Source of the DNA: Lunularia cruciata
Taxonomy: Eukaryota > Streptophyta > Marchantiopsida > Lunulariales > Lunulariaceae
Direction of reading: 5' to 3'
NCBI GenBank assembly: GCA_948567375.1
Contig: OX419760.1
Location: forward strand, 52,018,001-52,082,000
DNA: 64,000 bases
Both the position numbers and the translations under genes were made by a program. This document shows, piece by piece, positions 48,321 through 61,370 of the stretch. The first letter of the stretch is position 1, and every line of letters starts with the position of its first letter. Under the pieces are notes generated by a model that saw nothing but the letters and a program-made list of their open reading frames with translations, was not told the origin of the DNA and did no database searches.

Positions 48321-48583
48321 TTGGATGTAAACATAGCCTATCATCCCTATAGTTATAGCAAAAGGCATTCTGTTTTGAGAAAGCACTCCAAAGACACTAT
48401 CACTTTGTCACATCTAGCCAAATACTTGGAGTTGTACCTAGTTGGATACTTAGAGTTGTATATTAGTATATGCACTCAAAATTGTATATACTTGACCAAG
48501 TGCACTCAAAATTGTACACGACTTTGTAGCTGCAATTTAAAATTAGATTAGTGGGAAGATGTTGTAGCTTCCCTAACACTTAG

Positions 48584-49322
48584 TAGGCACCTAATCAAAC
48601 TATGTATGATTAGGATAAGATAAGATTAGATCCTTCAGCAAGTAATGTACATTATAGATTAGGATTTCAAGAGATCTACTTGGGCTCTTGATCCCTTTGG
48701 CTCAAAGCCAAAAAATTACTTAAGATTGAATATCAAAGGCACTTGTGTTTATTTGTTTCATCCTTTAATTACAAGTAAAGAGTACTTTGCATTCTTTGCA
48801 AGTTTTGTGTCCTCCATTTTATGTGTTTACAATTGTCTAGGTGAAAGTAGAGGTTAGGAATTTCACAGTAAGGTCCGTAAATGCTTTGTACATAGCTTTT
48901 ACTTACCTTGATCAAAGTATGGATTGAAGGACCCAAAGGAGCAGTCCACATGTTAGGCACCTAATCAAACTATAGATGATTAAGATATGGTAGGAATAGA
49001 TCCTTAAGCAAGTAATTTATATTATAGATTAGGATTTTCAAGAGATCCACTTGGGCTCTTGGTCCCTTCGGCTGAAGGTTAGAAAACTACTTAAGGTTGA
49101 GGATTGAAGGCACTTGTGTTTGTTTCTTTTATACTTTAGTTACAAGTAAAAAGTACTTTGTAATCTTTGCAAGTTCTATGTCCTCTATTTTATGTTTTTC
49201 AATTGTCTAGGTGAAAGATGAGGTAAGAAATTTCACAATAAGGTCCTAAGTGCATGGTACATAGCTTGTACTTGCCTTGATAAAGGTGTGCATTGAAGGA
49301 CCCAAAGGAGTGAACCTATGCA
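48584..49322. repeat. Head-to-tail duplicate of a 370-bp LTR-like unit
   Basis: The unit beginning taggcacctaatcaaactat starts at 48584 and again at 48954. Both copies run through gattaggatttNcaagagat, cttgggctctt, ggcacttgtgttt, ttacaagtaaaNagtacttt, caattgtctaggtgaaag and tgaaggacccaaaggag. They differ by scattered substitutions. It follows a coiled-coil ORF and precedes leader-like DNA, so it may be two LTRs directly abutting after loss of the internal region, or a duplicated LTR. Confidence 0.85.
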
Positions 49323-50000
49323 ACAAGTGGATTGGGAAGCTCATCTTATGAGCCATCCCATAGGTAGTACCATGGAATTGAAAACGAAGACAATTGGCCA
49401 ACATGAAGAGTACCCTATAACTTATGCCTTTTGGGAAGGATGGAACACACTTATAGGGGTAATAACTTTAGAAACAAGTGGCACTCAGAGTGAAGCAAGC
49501 CATCACCTTTAGGAGCAATCTCAAATAGCAAGTGATTCCTATGTTCTCTTTTTATTGTATTGTGCCATAATGGATGAAACTTCACTTTTTGGAAGTGGTT
49601 CCTTCCCACTAGGTTAGATAGGAAATAATATATAAATGGTGAAAAATAATAAGCACTTTCTTTCATTCTTAGTCATTTCCAACTTGTATCCTTGTGGGAC
49701 CAACTTGTTCTTATTGATTATACTATAAGTATGCCATCATTGGGCTATCACAACATTCAATCATGGCAACACTTAAGTATGAATGTCAATAAGGTACTCA
49801 GCACTTGGGCTTGTAAGCACTCAAGATTATCCTACATCCTTCCAAATGTTTCTTATCCTATCTCCTATGACCAAACTATGCATGCCACCTCCTTTTGGGA
49901 GAATTTCTTCCAATAACTTTTGCCTTCATTGCCTTTCTCTAGCACTTAAGCATGATTTGATCTACATAAAAAATTTGAAGAAATGGAAGCACCATGTATG
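49323..50000 (+). mobile_element. Leader/5' internal fragment after LTR-like tandem
   Basis: Positions 49670-49720 share blocks with 30620-30690 (ttctagtcat/ttcttagtcat, atccttgtggg and accaa). Two overlapping plus-strand frames (49692-49916 and 49783-50016) are present but not recognisable. The fragment stops where the minus-strand integrase remnant begins. Confidence 0.35.
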
Positions 50001-51540
50001 CACTCTCCAAATATGAGAATCTTTGCCAAAAAATGGATGGTTCTCTTAGGTAGGCCTAAACAAAGTATATCCACACTCACTACCCAATCACAAAGGTTTT
50101 AAAGATATTGTCTTTGAGGGCTTACAGTTGGAGTGATCCATTATAATAGCATTTGGCCACCTTGTATGTTCCCATCAAATTGAGATGTAATTTTCCTAGA
50201 AAGAACATATATTTATTGTCATACTAGAGTACTAGGTTCCCTTTAGCAACTTGCATAGGCCTAATCTTCTTATTGTGTAGCTCCTTCTTCTTCAATTATT
50301 TCTCTTGTGTGCATTGGCTTGAACCTTCTCTTTATTCCTCTAGAAACATGAGATGTTGAGGTTGGAAGGCTTGACTATCCTCCACTAGCTTATTATCTTT
50401 GGATAGAATCAGGTAGGTTGGTACTTTTAATTTCATTGGTAGGATTGGATATATGCCATAGATAAAAAAATAAGACATTTTCTTAGTGGTGATCTTCTTT
50501 ATAGTGCAATAGGCCCAAAGATCATTAGGTAATTTGATATCCTAGTCATAGACATTGTTGATAGTCACCTTGGGTAAGATTTAAAACAATAAAGCATTGG
50601 CCTTTTTTGTCAATCCATTCACCTTTGAGTTGTAAGTAGTGGCTTTTCTATGCTTAATTTCAAAGTACTTCATGAGAGAGTCTATCAAGATATTTAGGAA
50701 GTGCATTCCTTTATTGCAAACTAGTTCTAAGGGATAGCCATATCAAGAAATGATATTGCAAAAACAAATAATTTTGCTTTCCTATCAACATCATCCCTCC
50801 AACTAGCTTTAGCCTCTACTACCTTTGTGGCATATTTAGTATAAACCAAACCAAGATGTAAATTTTGCTAGTTGTTTGCATAATGGGTTGGATTGGGCAG
50901 ATGAAGTCTATCTCACGTTTCTCAAACTATGCTAGTAGTAAGATAAGGCATAGTAGCCATTGCTTTGATGGTGTAGGTCTCCCTATTCTTTTGCACGCAT
51001 TGCATTTCTGGATATTTTCATGTACATCCTTATACATGGTTGGCCACCAATATCTGGTTGCCAATCTTCTTTATTGTGTTCTTCAAACCAAAGTGCACTC
51101 TTGCAGCTTTTGAGTGCAAGGCATGTATCACTCCTCCCACTTTGGAGGAATCAAGACCATGCCAAAGAACTTCATCACCTCTCAATTTGAATAGTATGTT
51201 CCCATTTATTTGGTAGGAATATGGCATGTTGTTTTGGATCCATTTTGTCAAGGCACTACAAGTTCCAAAGGTACCTATACTCCATTGAGAACCATTTTCC
51301 TTGGGTTGTTGTAAAATGAAATAGTTCTTCATTTAGGAAGTCATCTTTCACATCCTTTGATTGGTCTTGATTTGTATCTCTTTTTTGACCCACCCAATAT
51401 AAGTGAATGCTTTCAAAAGAAATATCCATCAGCATGTCTACTTCTACATGCCTTGAGAAAAAATTTGTTTGAGGTAGTAAGGGATACCAGCCAAGCATTC
51501 TTTATCCACTCAACAAATGTTCTGGCTACCTCCTTGACTT
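50000..51540 (-). pseudogene. Ty3/gypsy integrase remnant (minus)
   Basis: Minus-strand translation contains a zinc-finger-side segment ILVANHVWRCT (like YWWPTMYKDVH), then RLHLPNP (in the place of GIDFVGPIQP) and further core-like sequence. It is closely related to the fragment at 4000-4620 within the array; the plus-strand text gNatcactcctccNacttN is shared by both. It is broken by many stops. The upstream part (51256-51498) carries a few protein-like frames without assignment. Confidence 0.55.
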
Positions 51541-52430
51541 GATTAACATTGATAAGTTTTGGTCCTCAAAATATCATGAACAACTATAGGGTAGTAACCA
51601 TAATAGGGTTATAACTAGATCCATGGCTTGGAGGAACTACTAGTTATAACCAATCTTGATAGTCATGGAGATCATATGAGAATTGTTTGATGAGCTCCAA
51701 TGGTGGAGCCGCTTCTCATTCAAGTTCTTGCATCCTTATCATTGCCCAAGTGTAGCTTCCTAACCCCTTTATATCTTGCATTTATAGAGTGATCCTCACC
51801 TTTTCTATAGGTTCTTGGACCTTGGGCCTAAGAAATAGTCATAAAGTACAAGAAGTCAGTTTCTAAGGGGGTTGTACTCTCTACCCACTTCTTCATTAGT
51901 TTGACTGCTTTTATGGGTAATTATACTCCTTCTTCCCTTGCTATTTTGGAAGTCAAGGCATAATTGAGTCCCATTTCCTTGATTACTTCTACTAGTTGGA
52001 GACTAAGGACCTTAGCCCTATTCCCACTTTTAGATTCACTTCCCTTCTATGACTCTTGCCCATACTCTTGGGTCCTATAGATAGTCTTGTAACAATCACA
52101 TGTCCCATAAAGGGTCCCATAACATCCCTGGACTGGTGACATTATTCCCTCTATTCATAGGGACTTATCTAACTCACCTCTTCTTCTAGTAGGTCTAGAA
52201 AGGTAAACTCCTTTTGTGGACTTAGAGGCTCTTACATCAATTCCATCATATCCACTATACAAGTAGCCTCTAGTGTGCTGCCTATATTTTGATACTCATT
52301 AATAATCAGCCCTTCCTTGGTTTGTGACCTTGTTTTTGTAACTCTTGGAGATTTGGGGCTACTTGTGCCAACACTTATCTTTCCATCTTGTAGTGAAAAT
52401 GTCCTTCTTGTAACTCCACTTCTTATGGAG
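51541..52430. other. Degenerate retroelement interior, unassigned
   Basis: This lies between the minus-strand integrase and the gag-like region. Minus-strand frames are short and stop-rich, and I cannot assign protease or RT motifs. Confidence 0.3.
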
Positions 52431-52433
52431 TTC

Positions 52434-53680
52434 TTATTGATCTTTAGTACTTAAAAAGTACTCCTTGTACCTTCTTTTTGTATGGTGCTTGTCTTGCAGC
52501 TTCTTCTTATATAGGACTACTTCCCACAACTTCTTTTGAGACCAGCCTACTTCCAACCTTTTTCTTGGAAAACTTGGGCTTTTTCCCTTTTGTGGTGTTG
52601 GGTCATGTACTCCTCTTCTTGCTATTGGCAGTATTTGTAGGATTGTAGGCCAAGATGAACTGGAGGTGAGAAACTTGTTTCCTATAGGACTTCCTCTTGT
52701 CTTCTTGTTGGATGGCCCTACCTCATCATCTTTATGACTATCTTTATTAGATCCACCTCCTATATATCCCTTAGGTTTTTCATCCTCCCTATTCTTCTTG
52801 GGGTCATCCTCATTTTCCATTGGTACCCCTAATGAGTTATGACTAATGAACCAAAGTAGTTGGTTGACTCTTTGTTCCAACTTCTTTTTTCTATCTTAAG
52901 GATATTTTGTAAGTATCTATTGGGCTTTGACCTTAGCCTCTACCTCCTTCCTCTTTTGCTTATAATAAAGAAGTTCCTTTTGATATCAATCCTTCTCATT
53001 GGTAAGCTCATTATTTGACAATTGGTAGGAGGCAAGTCCTCTCTTTGGAGCTTCCCATACTCTCTCCCATGTTATCTTCTCTTTTCAAGAGCAAATACCT
53101 TTTCTTTGAGGCCACACTTAGTCTACATCAAGTCACTTGCTTCTTTGAGAAGATTCTCTAACTATATTGTTAGTTCTTATACCTTCTTCTTTGTTACTTT
53201 GGAGTCTTCCTTGGCACTTGCCTCCTCATCTTGTAGCAACTAGAGTTTTTCCATGTTCTTTATATTTTCCAATTGTGCATGCATCAATTGTTAATAGTGG
53301 ATTTCTCCTTCTTCAAAAGTTAAAGCTACAATTCAACCTTTGCTAACTTATTCCCAACCTTGGCAAACTCCCACTACCAAACGTCTTGCTTCTATTCCCA
53401 AGCAAGTTCCACTTCTTCTAACTTATTAGAGCTTCCTTTTAGGAGTTGGTCTTTCTCTTCTTGTAGTTCCATTCTTTTGTTGCAAGCTAGCCAATTGCAT
53501 CTTTGATCTATTAGTATGGACACAAGACCAAGCTTCCATGCTTGGTTGGAGGTCTTTATCTACCCATTAAAACATTCCTTGCTCATTAGATTATTGATGA
53601 GGGTGTCCAACATTTGAAAAGATGCCCTTGACCTTTCTCATTTTGCAAGATCTTCTTCCCATAGCCTTTGGACAGCCCGT
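52434..53680 (-). pseudogene. Gag-like region with coiled coil (copy 3)
   Basis: On the minus strand, from 53690 downward, a start-like stretch reads FDGLSKGYGKKILQNE, followed by a Lys/Glu-rich coiled-coil region (around 53280-52900, for example EEASAKEDSKVTKKKVYEL) with a few stops. The open frame 52880-52434 comes next (148 codons; acidic and Ser/Lys-rich, DDPKKNREDEKPKGYIGG). Its position just downstream of an LTR-like sequence suggests gag. It resembles the coiled-coil ORFs at 28650 and 46990 in character, but their positions relative to LTRs differ. Confidence 0.45.
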
Positions 53681-53689
53681 CAAATATCA

Positions 53690-54360
53690 CTTTTGCGATA
53701 ATCGAGTAAGTAAAGTTCATTCCCGCAGAGATACAATTCAGAATTGGTCAAATACAAAGTCAAACAGTAACTTGTAGTTCTTCTTGATTGCTTCTTTAAT
53801 CTCTCAAGTAGAAACTACACCCAGAAGAGAGTAACAAGCTCACAATCTTGACAACTTGTCACAACTACACACACACAATCACAACATAGCAAATTCTATC
53901 CAAACAACTCTTGATTGTGATGATTCAGATTCTCTCAAAGACGGCACTTCATTGCAAAGAACGATTTTGCCTCAGAATTGTGTTCCACCCCTCCACTGAA
54001 GGCACAACTTCCTCGATCGAAATTGCTTCACATCAATTGCATGCTGCACTCACAAATGAAAAATACTACCAACACTACAATTCTTCTCAGGTCTGTCAAG
54101 GCATTGCTCCGATGCACTTCACTCATGATCAAACACACAGAATGAAGATAAAGGCTGTAGAATCCAACATCCACAAACACATTGACTTGCACTTTGGAAT
54201 TCTCCACACACTCACAAACACAAACACGGAATTGACAATCGGAATTAAGCTCAAGCAACCAGCACTAAAAATAGCACTTCGCTTTATCTATCTTCAGAAA
54301 TATGAATACTGAACAACATAAGACTGTAAATGCTCCCCTCTTAAATAGTGAAGCAAATGG
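53690..54360 (-). mobile_element. Probable LTR (minus orientation)
   Basis: Less decayed than its surroundings, this stretch read on the minus strand has a TATA-like ctatttaaga near 54345, a long non-coding leader, a (gt)n-rich run near 53870, and then the start of a gag-like frame at 53690. No second copy is seen, so the ends are unknown. The relative freshness of the sequence (intact GC-containing words such as atcgaaattgcttc) suggests a younger insertion. Confidence 0.4.
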
Positions 54361-55430
54361 CAGTTCTTCCTACCTATGCACCGCTTCTTAACATCTCTTC
54401 CTACCTGTAAATCCAAACTGACAATCCATCTCTTCATATCTGCCTCTTCCTATCTCAAAGTTGATACTTACACCGATCCGATGTCTACCTCATCATCGGC
54501 TTCCAATCCCGATGATCTTCCTAGTACTTCTCCTTCTTCGAGTATAGCTAATTCTACTACTTCTACACTAGGAACTACGATTGAGCTCAGGAGTAATCCA
54601 TCTACTTCCTTATCTCTTGACCCACTATTCTTTAATGTCTCCAATAATAAGTCCAATGACACTTGAATTCCTACTTCTGCAACATTGAGTCTAATTACAA
54701 TCAATTCCTTTGCTAATTCTATTATATCCTCATCACAAATTGTAATTGAAAACATGGATACACTATCTACGCCTTCAATTTGTAACCCACTTTCCCTTAA
54801 TCATTCATGTTACTGACCCGAAGATACTTATAGTCTAATCTTGCACTTTGGATTTATTCACTATTGCTACTTCTCCTTCAATTCCTATCATATCTTTAAT
54901 CAGAACTGAAATTGAAGTCATAGGTATTCTAAATATCTTCTTTACTCTATCCTAACTCTCTCTAATGCCTTTGGCAAGATTCACGAAGTCATCTTCGTTG
55001 CACTCCGAGGTCCGACTATCTCAGATATAGTCATCTTTGTCTTGAGGCAAAGAAGCTTCTAACCCAAAGTTGTGTAAACCAGAAGTCCAAAGTCCAAAAG
55101 ACATCAACCCGAAGACACTAAACTACTTTGTAAATTTACTCCTGAAACTTCAAATACTTGTAACTTCTTCTACAGACCTCCAAAATTTACGATTTTGGCA
55201 GCAACAGAAAGCCCTGAACAAGACGCTTCCAACGAAATATAGCATGCTTGATTTGGACTTGTGAACATTGAGATATAGCCCCCACAAGAATCTCAACTTG
55301 TAACTTTCATTCCTCCTTCGGGTCTGCCCTCCTTCAACCTTGGCTGAGTCCGTCTTCATCTGACACAAATTCAACTTCCTTGGGCTTGATCAAAAGACAA
55401 ATTTCCTCTCATTTCTTCTCCATTTGGTTT
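54361..55430 (-). pseudogene. Unassigned minus-strand coding remnant
   Basis: A 95-codon minus-strand frame (54755-54468) encodes an acidic, Leu/Val-rich segment (DEDIIELAKELIVIRLNVAE). No family is recognised. It could be the 3' end of a retroelement polyprotein next to the LTR-like DNA at 53690-54360. Confidence 0.3.
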
Positions 55431-57890
55431 CAATTGGTTTCAGCAAGGCACTTCTTCTTCAAACTCGTCCAAAATAAAAAATGTGGGTACCACATATAGG
55501 TATGGACTTCACTCAACCTATTTATTTGTAGATCTTGGAAGAGAATCAATGCACTTGGTTCTTTATTTTTCCTCACAATCCTAGTTGATAGATTGGAGGA
55601 TGACTCTTTTGGCCTTGAAAACACTCAAAAAATCATCTTCTAAATAGAGGATGTCGTATTCTCCTAATTTTTTTGAACCAATTTCCTTCTTAAAATTGGG
55701 ATCTAGGAGCTCTTGGCTTTTGTAATAACTCTCTTCCTTCTTGAAGAAGTTGTTCTCTTCTTGGGTGGAGGTATTTTGGCTTCTTCCTTCCCATTGGTGG
55801 AAGTCCTTATCTTGACACTCAACTTCTTTTTCTCCTCTAGTAGGGATGGGAACGCCGCTAAGCACTTCTTGAGGTGTCTTTTTTCTCTTAAGGTAGGCAG
55901 CCATTTCTTCTACAAGATTTATGTGTTCCCATAGTTCTTCCTTCCATACTTCAATTATTTTGGCTATCAATAGTTTAAGGAGGTTGGCTCGTTCCTTGTT
56001 GGTCCATTCCATGGTGATAGTGAGAATTTTGGCTATTATATAAGGGCTCACATTTTGGCATCCAATTCACCTTACTATCTCCTTGGTAGCTCTTCTTGAA
56101 GATGGGCAATTGGGAAGTTGGCAACACCTTCTTGGTAAGGTTCTCCTACAATTGGGAGGAACCTAGTGCCCTATGTTCCAATATGGCCATTAGTACAGCT
56201 CCATGTTAAAAGCTCTTCCTCCTTTGTTTTCTCCATTGGGATAATCTTCTTGAAATTTGTGCAAGACTTGCATAGTTTGGTAATTACTATGGGAACATAA
56301 TTAGATGCCTCCCCATGTATTACACTTCTTATAAAGGCATTTGCTAATGATATACTTAAGAGGGATACATTCCGTTGTCTGCCTATAAGCCAATGAAAGA
56401 TCTTAATGGTGTAAAAGAGTGGTGGATGTATCACTATCAACATCAGGAACCCATTTTTGTTCATGGTTCTTGCAAAATTGTCAATTGCATTGAAGAATAA
56501 AAGCCCTAGTAGATGTTGTGTGCTGAACTAAAACACACAGCAAACTAAAGGGATAAACCAACCTCTTCTTGAGGAAGAGTACCTCCCTAATTTTACCCTT
56601 GGTAACAAGGAGAGTTTTGGACAAGCGGAGCTGAGTATGAGAATGGGGATGTGTATAACCTTGGCTTCCACTTGTATTTTGTTTACCATCACCATGACTT
56701 TTGAAAGTCCCTCATCTCTTGGCAAGTAGTACTTGTGGGCCAAAAGATTCCATATTTTTCCCTTCTCCATATTCTCTTGCATGTTGGAGTCTACATTGTT
56801 AAAATTGCATAAGTAGCCCAATTGCATATAAATTAGGACTTTTCCTTTGTGTTATTTTGAGAACTATTCCTCCTTCTTCTTCTTCTTCTAGAATTTGTGG
56901 AATTTGATAAAACCTCTCTATCACTTGTTCTTGAAAGTTTTCTATGTCTACAAATTTGTCTACTTCTTCAAAAATCTAACTATAGATTTGTTCAAGATTT
57001 CTTATTGGTAGAGCTCCATCTACTTGGTTTTGTTCCATGTTGTGGGGGAATTTTAAAATCTTGGACATGACAGCTCTTCCCATTCAACCCAACCACCCAA
57101 AGTTGCTCCCACAATCAGTCTTCTTATGAATTCTTGCTTTTTAAGCATAAGTATCCTAATTTTAGGATGAGTGGTCTCATTCTCACAATGATTTTTATCA
57201 ACTTGTGGTTGATAATTCACCTTCTCATAGTGAGTTTTCTTGATGAATTGCACTTGCCTTCCTCCACTACTTGCTTTGACTAATTCTCTCTCAAGTTTCA
57301 AATGGAAAATTAAGGAAAACTTGGAATTATCTTGAGTGTTTTGTTTGGGTTCAATCATTGTCAACCATTGTACCCTCTTGTTTAGGTATAAATGCTTCAC
57401 GTAAAGTGTGCCACCTCACAACAATATTTGAAACATCACCTTCCACTTTGCATTATTTTGTGTTTGAAACCAACATGTCATACATATGATGCCATTCTTT
57501 CATTGAATTTAAACCATCATAAATGTAATGCCATCTTTTCTTTGAATTGGTATAACGGTTGTACACTATAGGAAATAAGGAATTCGTGTACAATTTTTTG
57601 TTTGCTTGCTTCAATTGTCTTTTGAATTTGTATCCCATGATTTTAGGTTTGAGAAGAGATATACCATGATAAGAAGGAGCCCATAGGTGATCCTATAGTT
57701 TTTTGGCAAGTCCTTCACATCCCAAGAGACAATCTTGTAATGTGTTTCCCATAGAATGGTGCTCAAGTGAAATAAAGAAGCATCAAGTTTCCCACAGTAT
57801 CTTCTCTTGTTGGCCTCATAATGGAATATAATGTGGGTTGTATGGTCAACACTTTGAAATGTTGGTACAAGATTCCAAGAGTTCTCCATC
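55430..57890 (-). pseudogene. Extra 3' ORF region of element E5
   Basis: Downstream of the integrase on the minus strand are several long frames: 57889-57611, 57400-57053, 56827-56528 and 56051-55581 (156 codons, with EWTNKERANLLKLLIAKIIEVWKEELW split by no stop). They carry no pol motif. Athila/Tat-type elements often have an additional ORF after integrase, and this region fits that place. I see no membrane-spanning or signal-peptide pattern that would support an envelope protein. The frames are joined by stops, and the region is dead. Confidence 0.4.
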
Positions 57891-57899
57891 TAATGTTTC

Positions 57900-58740
57900 C
57901 AATTGAATAGAACCATTATCAAAAACTTGCCATACCCTATAAGGACCTAAACATTTTTTAGAAAATGTACTAAGGAATTGGCACACCTTGTCATTGAACT
58001 TCAATACAATGTCCTTTTTGTAGAGTAGAACCTCCTTGGTCTTATTTTCAAAATAGGTTTTCTACTTGGCTTGAGTGGTGTACTGCATCTAAAGTGCTTC
58101 TAGATATTTTTCATTCAGATTATGGAGTGCAAACATCTTTTCCCAAGTTGTTTCTCCTTCCTCAAACAAAGACGTCCCTATCAATTTATTGGTAAGAACC
58201 CTAAGCAATTCGATTAGGAATTCTATGGGAAAAATGGCCACTTGCTTCTAGATAAGTAGAAACATGTGAAGCTTTATTGTGGTGCAATAAGCCCCTAGTG
58301 CACCCACTACCTTCTGATCCCAATCTATGTGGGTTGAGATTGACTATTTTTTTGAATGGTCACTTGAATTCCATTGACATGCTTGACCTACCCACTTGCT
58401 TGTGGGTGGTATGGAGTAGTCTAGTTGTGCTAGATCTTGTAGGTAGTGGTCAAGTCATGTATGCCTTTGTTGATGAAGTGTGATCCATTGTTGGTGACAA
58501 TGGACAATGGAACACCAAATCAAGATATGGTATTTCTATGCTTAAACTAGATAATGATGGTGGTAGAGTTGTTGTCAAAATATTTAGCCTCCACCCATTT
58601 GGTTATGTAGTTGACCACAACTACAATATAATGATGTCTATTCCTTGGTGTTGTAGGATTGACATGTCCTACAAAATTGATGCCCCATTTTTGAAAGGAT
58701 TGTGCTGCCAATACTAGGTGGAGGTACATGCGCTATCATG
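57900..58740 (-). pseudogene. Integrase core and GPY/F module of element E5
   Basis: The minus-strand frame 58729-58547 reads FQKWGINFVGHVNPTT and then YIVVVVNYITKWVEAKYF, matching the start of the gypsy integrase core (WGIDFVGP...TDYFTKWVEA). At about 58080-57900 the frame reads KKCLGPYRVWQVFDNGSIQLE, a GPY/F module typical of the integrase C-terminus. The interval between them is stop-rich. The catalytic residues cannot all be verified. Confidence 0.75.
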
Positions 58741-59189
58741 TGGTAGGTTTACCAACTCAATTGAAGGCATCACACATGTGGCATATTGGTTGGCATCATT
58801 AAAGACAAATAGCTACTAATATCATGCAAGATAGACCTTATGGGCAATTAGTTCCCTTGAAAACTGCACCTCCTTCCCCTTGATTCATCTGAATGACATG
58901 CCTTTGCACAACAAGGACTTCCTTTGGGTTGGTGCAACACCAAAGTACTATGCCCAACCCCATCCTATGTAGATCTACTTTCCAATGGTCAGAATAGATG
59001 AAAAGAAAATTGTTTTAACTATGGTAAATTAGAGGGCACGTTTTCCATAGACAAGTAATGCCAAATCTGAATCATCTTGGATGATTAAGTAGTCATTATA
59101 TCTTGCACATTAGAAGAAATTTAGAAGAGAGTCTATAGAATTGGTGTCTAAGGATTTCTCCATAAGATCTTTGGGAATATAGGATAAGA

Positions 59190-60300
59190 TATATTCATTG
59201 TCATGTACTTTGCCAAGATAGTATTCAACCATAAAAGAGAATTCTTGTAGGAGTAACATCCAAAAGGCAAGTCTTCCCACACAAAATGGCTTGTTGATTA
59301 CTTAAGAGCTTCATGATCTACATGGAACACAAAATTGTGGCCCATAAGGTAATGGCAAAAAATTGAATAGCAAAGATCATCCCAAGGCATTCTTGCTCTA
59401 TTGTGGAATAATTTTTCTTTGTTGAATTGAGTTGTTAACTAATAATAGATGAGATTTTCTCATTGTTGCTCATTGTATTGTGCCAAAATAGCACCCATGG
59501 TTGTGTTAGAGGTGTCTACAAAGACATGAAAATCTAGCTCACAATTAGGTGTTTTGAGAATTGGAGCAATGGCCAATTTTTGTTTCAAGGTCTCAAAGGC
59601 TTAGATGCATTGGCTAGTCCACACAAACTCAACAATGGCGTGCAATAGGCTAGTGAGTGTAGAAGATATCTCAACATACATGTGGACATATCGTAAGTAA
59701 TACTTATATAACCTAAGAAGCATCTAAGGTCATGTACTATTTTTGGTATAGGCAATTTCAAAATGATCTAGATTTTCTTTGAGTCAACTATGATGCCATT
59801 TTCAAATATAAGGTGGCCAAGGAGAGGTCCACATGAGATAAAAAGAATTAGACATTTTTAAGGATTAAGTGAAATCTGACTTGCCTAAAATTATGCAAAT
59901 TGGCTTGTAGTACTTGGATGTGATCAAGATGGGAATTATGTTGCACACATGTCATCAAGTTACAACTCCATGGTCCTTTCTTATTTTGCCAAATGAGTTC
60001 ATCATGTATCATTGGAGCATTGTGGGAGCATTTTGTAATCCAAAATGCATCATCCTATATGCACAAGTACCCCACCACTCTATGATGAAAATGGTTTTTA
60101 TTGGTCTTTGGGAGCAATGGCAATTTGATTGTAGCCAAAAAAGCAATCCATGAATGAAAAGCATTGGCTACGGGCCACCTTGTCCAATAATGTGTCAGTA
60201 CATGGGATTGGAAAAGGGTTTGGAATAGTATTAGATTCCAATTTGCAAAAGTTGACATAAATTTGAACTTTTCTTGTATCTTTCTTTGGTACCACTTATA
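59190..60300 (-). pseudogene. Reverse transcriptase and RNase H of element E5
   Basis: Minus-strand frames in order: MVPKKDTRKVQIYVNFCKLE and FFGYNQIAIAPKDQ (60295-60098; RT fingers/palm entry, as in VPKKDGKWRVCVDYRDLN...GYNQI), a decayed NAPTMLQ-like palm segment, then FVWTSQCI and FHVFVDTSNTTMGAILAQY (59630-59470; RT-RNase H connection and first RNase H Asp), and YSTIEQECLGMIFAIQFF (about 59410-59350). The order and spacing are those of a gypsy pol. Stops and frameshifts are frequent. Confidence 0.8.
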
Positions 60301-61370
60301 TTGGAGAGGCCCACTTTATCTCTCCTATGAGATAAATGAACCCACACTTGAGTAGTTTGTCTAACTCTTCTTGTACTTTTTGAGAGTAGGTGGAGTTCAA
60401 CTTGTATGTTTTAGACCTAACTGAGATAACATCTGAATGTAGCAATATATGATGTTGACATGTTTATGTATCTACACCTATGAGTTTTGTGTAATTGTAG
60501 GCAAAAATATTCCATAATTCTTGGAAGAAGACTTGGTAGGTAGATTGTTCCTCAATCCCGACATTGGTACTAATTATGACATATTTAGGTGCTTCTTTTG
60601 CCCTAGAGATATCTTGAAATCTTGAAACTTGTCCACCACTTGTAATTGGAGCGGGACAGTCTCAACAACTTTTTTGGAGGGTTGTTCAAAAGTATCATTG
60701 TAACTCATCCTCATGGTCTAATGGACTTTATGTTCTTTTTCAATTCTATTTGTGGGTTTCTCTATGGTATCAATAGCAATGGTGTGGAATGGAGGACTCA
60801 TCTTCTCAATAATAACTAGAAGAAGTATGTCGCTCATAGTGGGCTTTGTTTCACTATCTCAACGGATAATAGTGTCATCATGGAGAGTCCCATCAAGATG
60901 AAGGTATTCCCATCTATTCTTTGTCTTAATAATTGATACATCTTTGATATAGAAGCAAGAGTTAGTCAAGGTTTTGTTAGTATGTTCCCACGTGTAGGGC
61001 AATGGGAACATTATATATCAAAAAGCTCCATTGTTAGTGCTAAGAGATTTGTCCTCTAAGTCCAAGGAAGCTTCTCTTAGGATCACGTAAGCATCCATGC
61101 CAAGAACATTTCATGGACTTGTCAAAAGAATGGGGCTATTGTAGTGTGGTTCAATGGTATTACCACTCATGTCTTCCTTTGTTATGAAAAGATAATTAGC
61201 AATGGTGTTTCCTCATATTGATGTGGAAATTGCAAGTGAGTAGGACTCCATGCATCAATGTCAAAACTTTGTTCTCCTTCTTGACCTAAACACAAGCTCA
61301 ATTGGGTACATAAGTAATATGTTCTATTTTGAAATATCTTTTTTTCCAAAGGCTAACTTGCACATTTGTC
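60301..61370 (-). pseudogene. E5 protease-RT linker, decayed
   Basis: No domain can be assigned, but the region lies between protease and RT of the same minus-strand element and is stop-rich. Confidence 0.35.

Noticed and set aside
54376-54666. Ser/Thr-rich 96-codon plus-strand ORF
   Set aside because: It is antisense to the minus-strand frame and to LTR-like DNA; low-complexity composition only.
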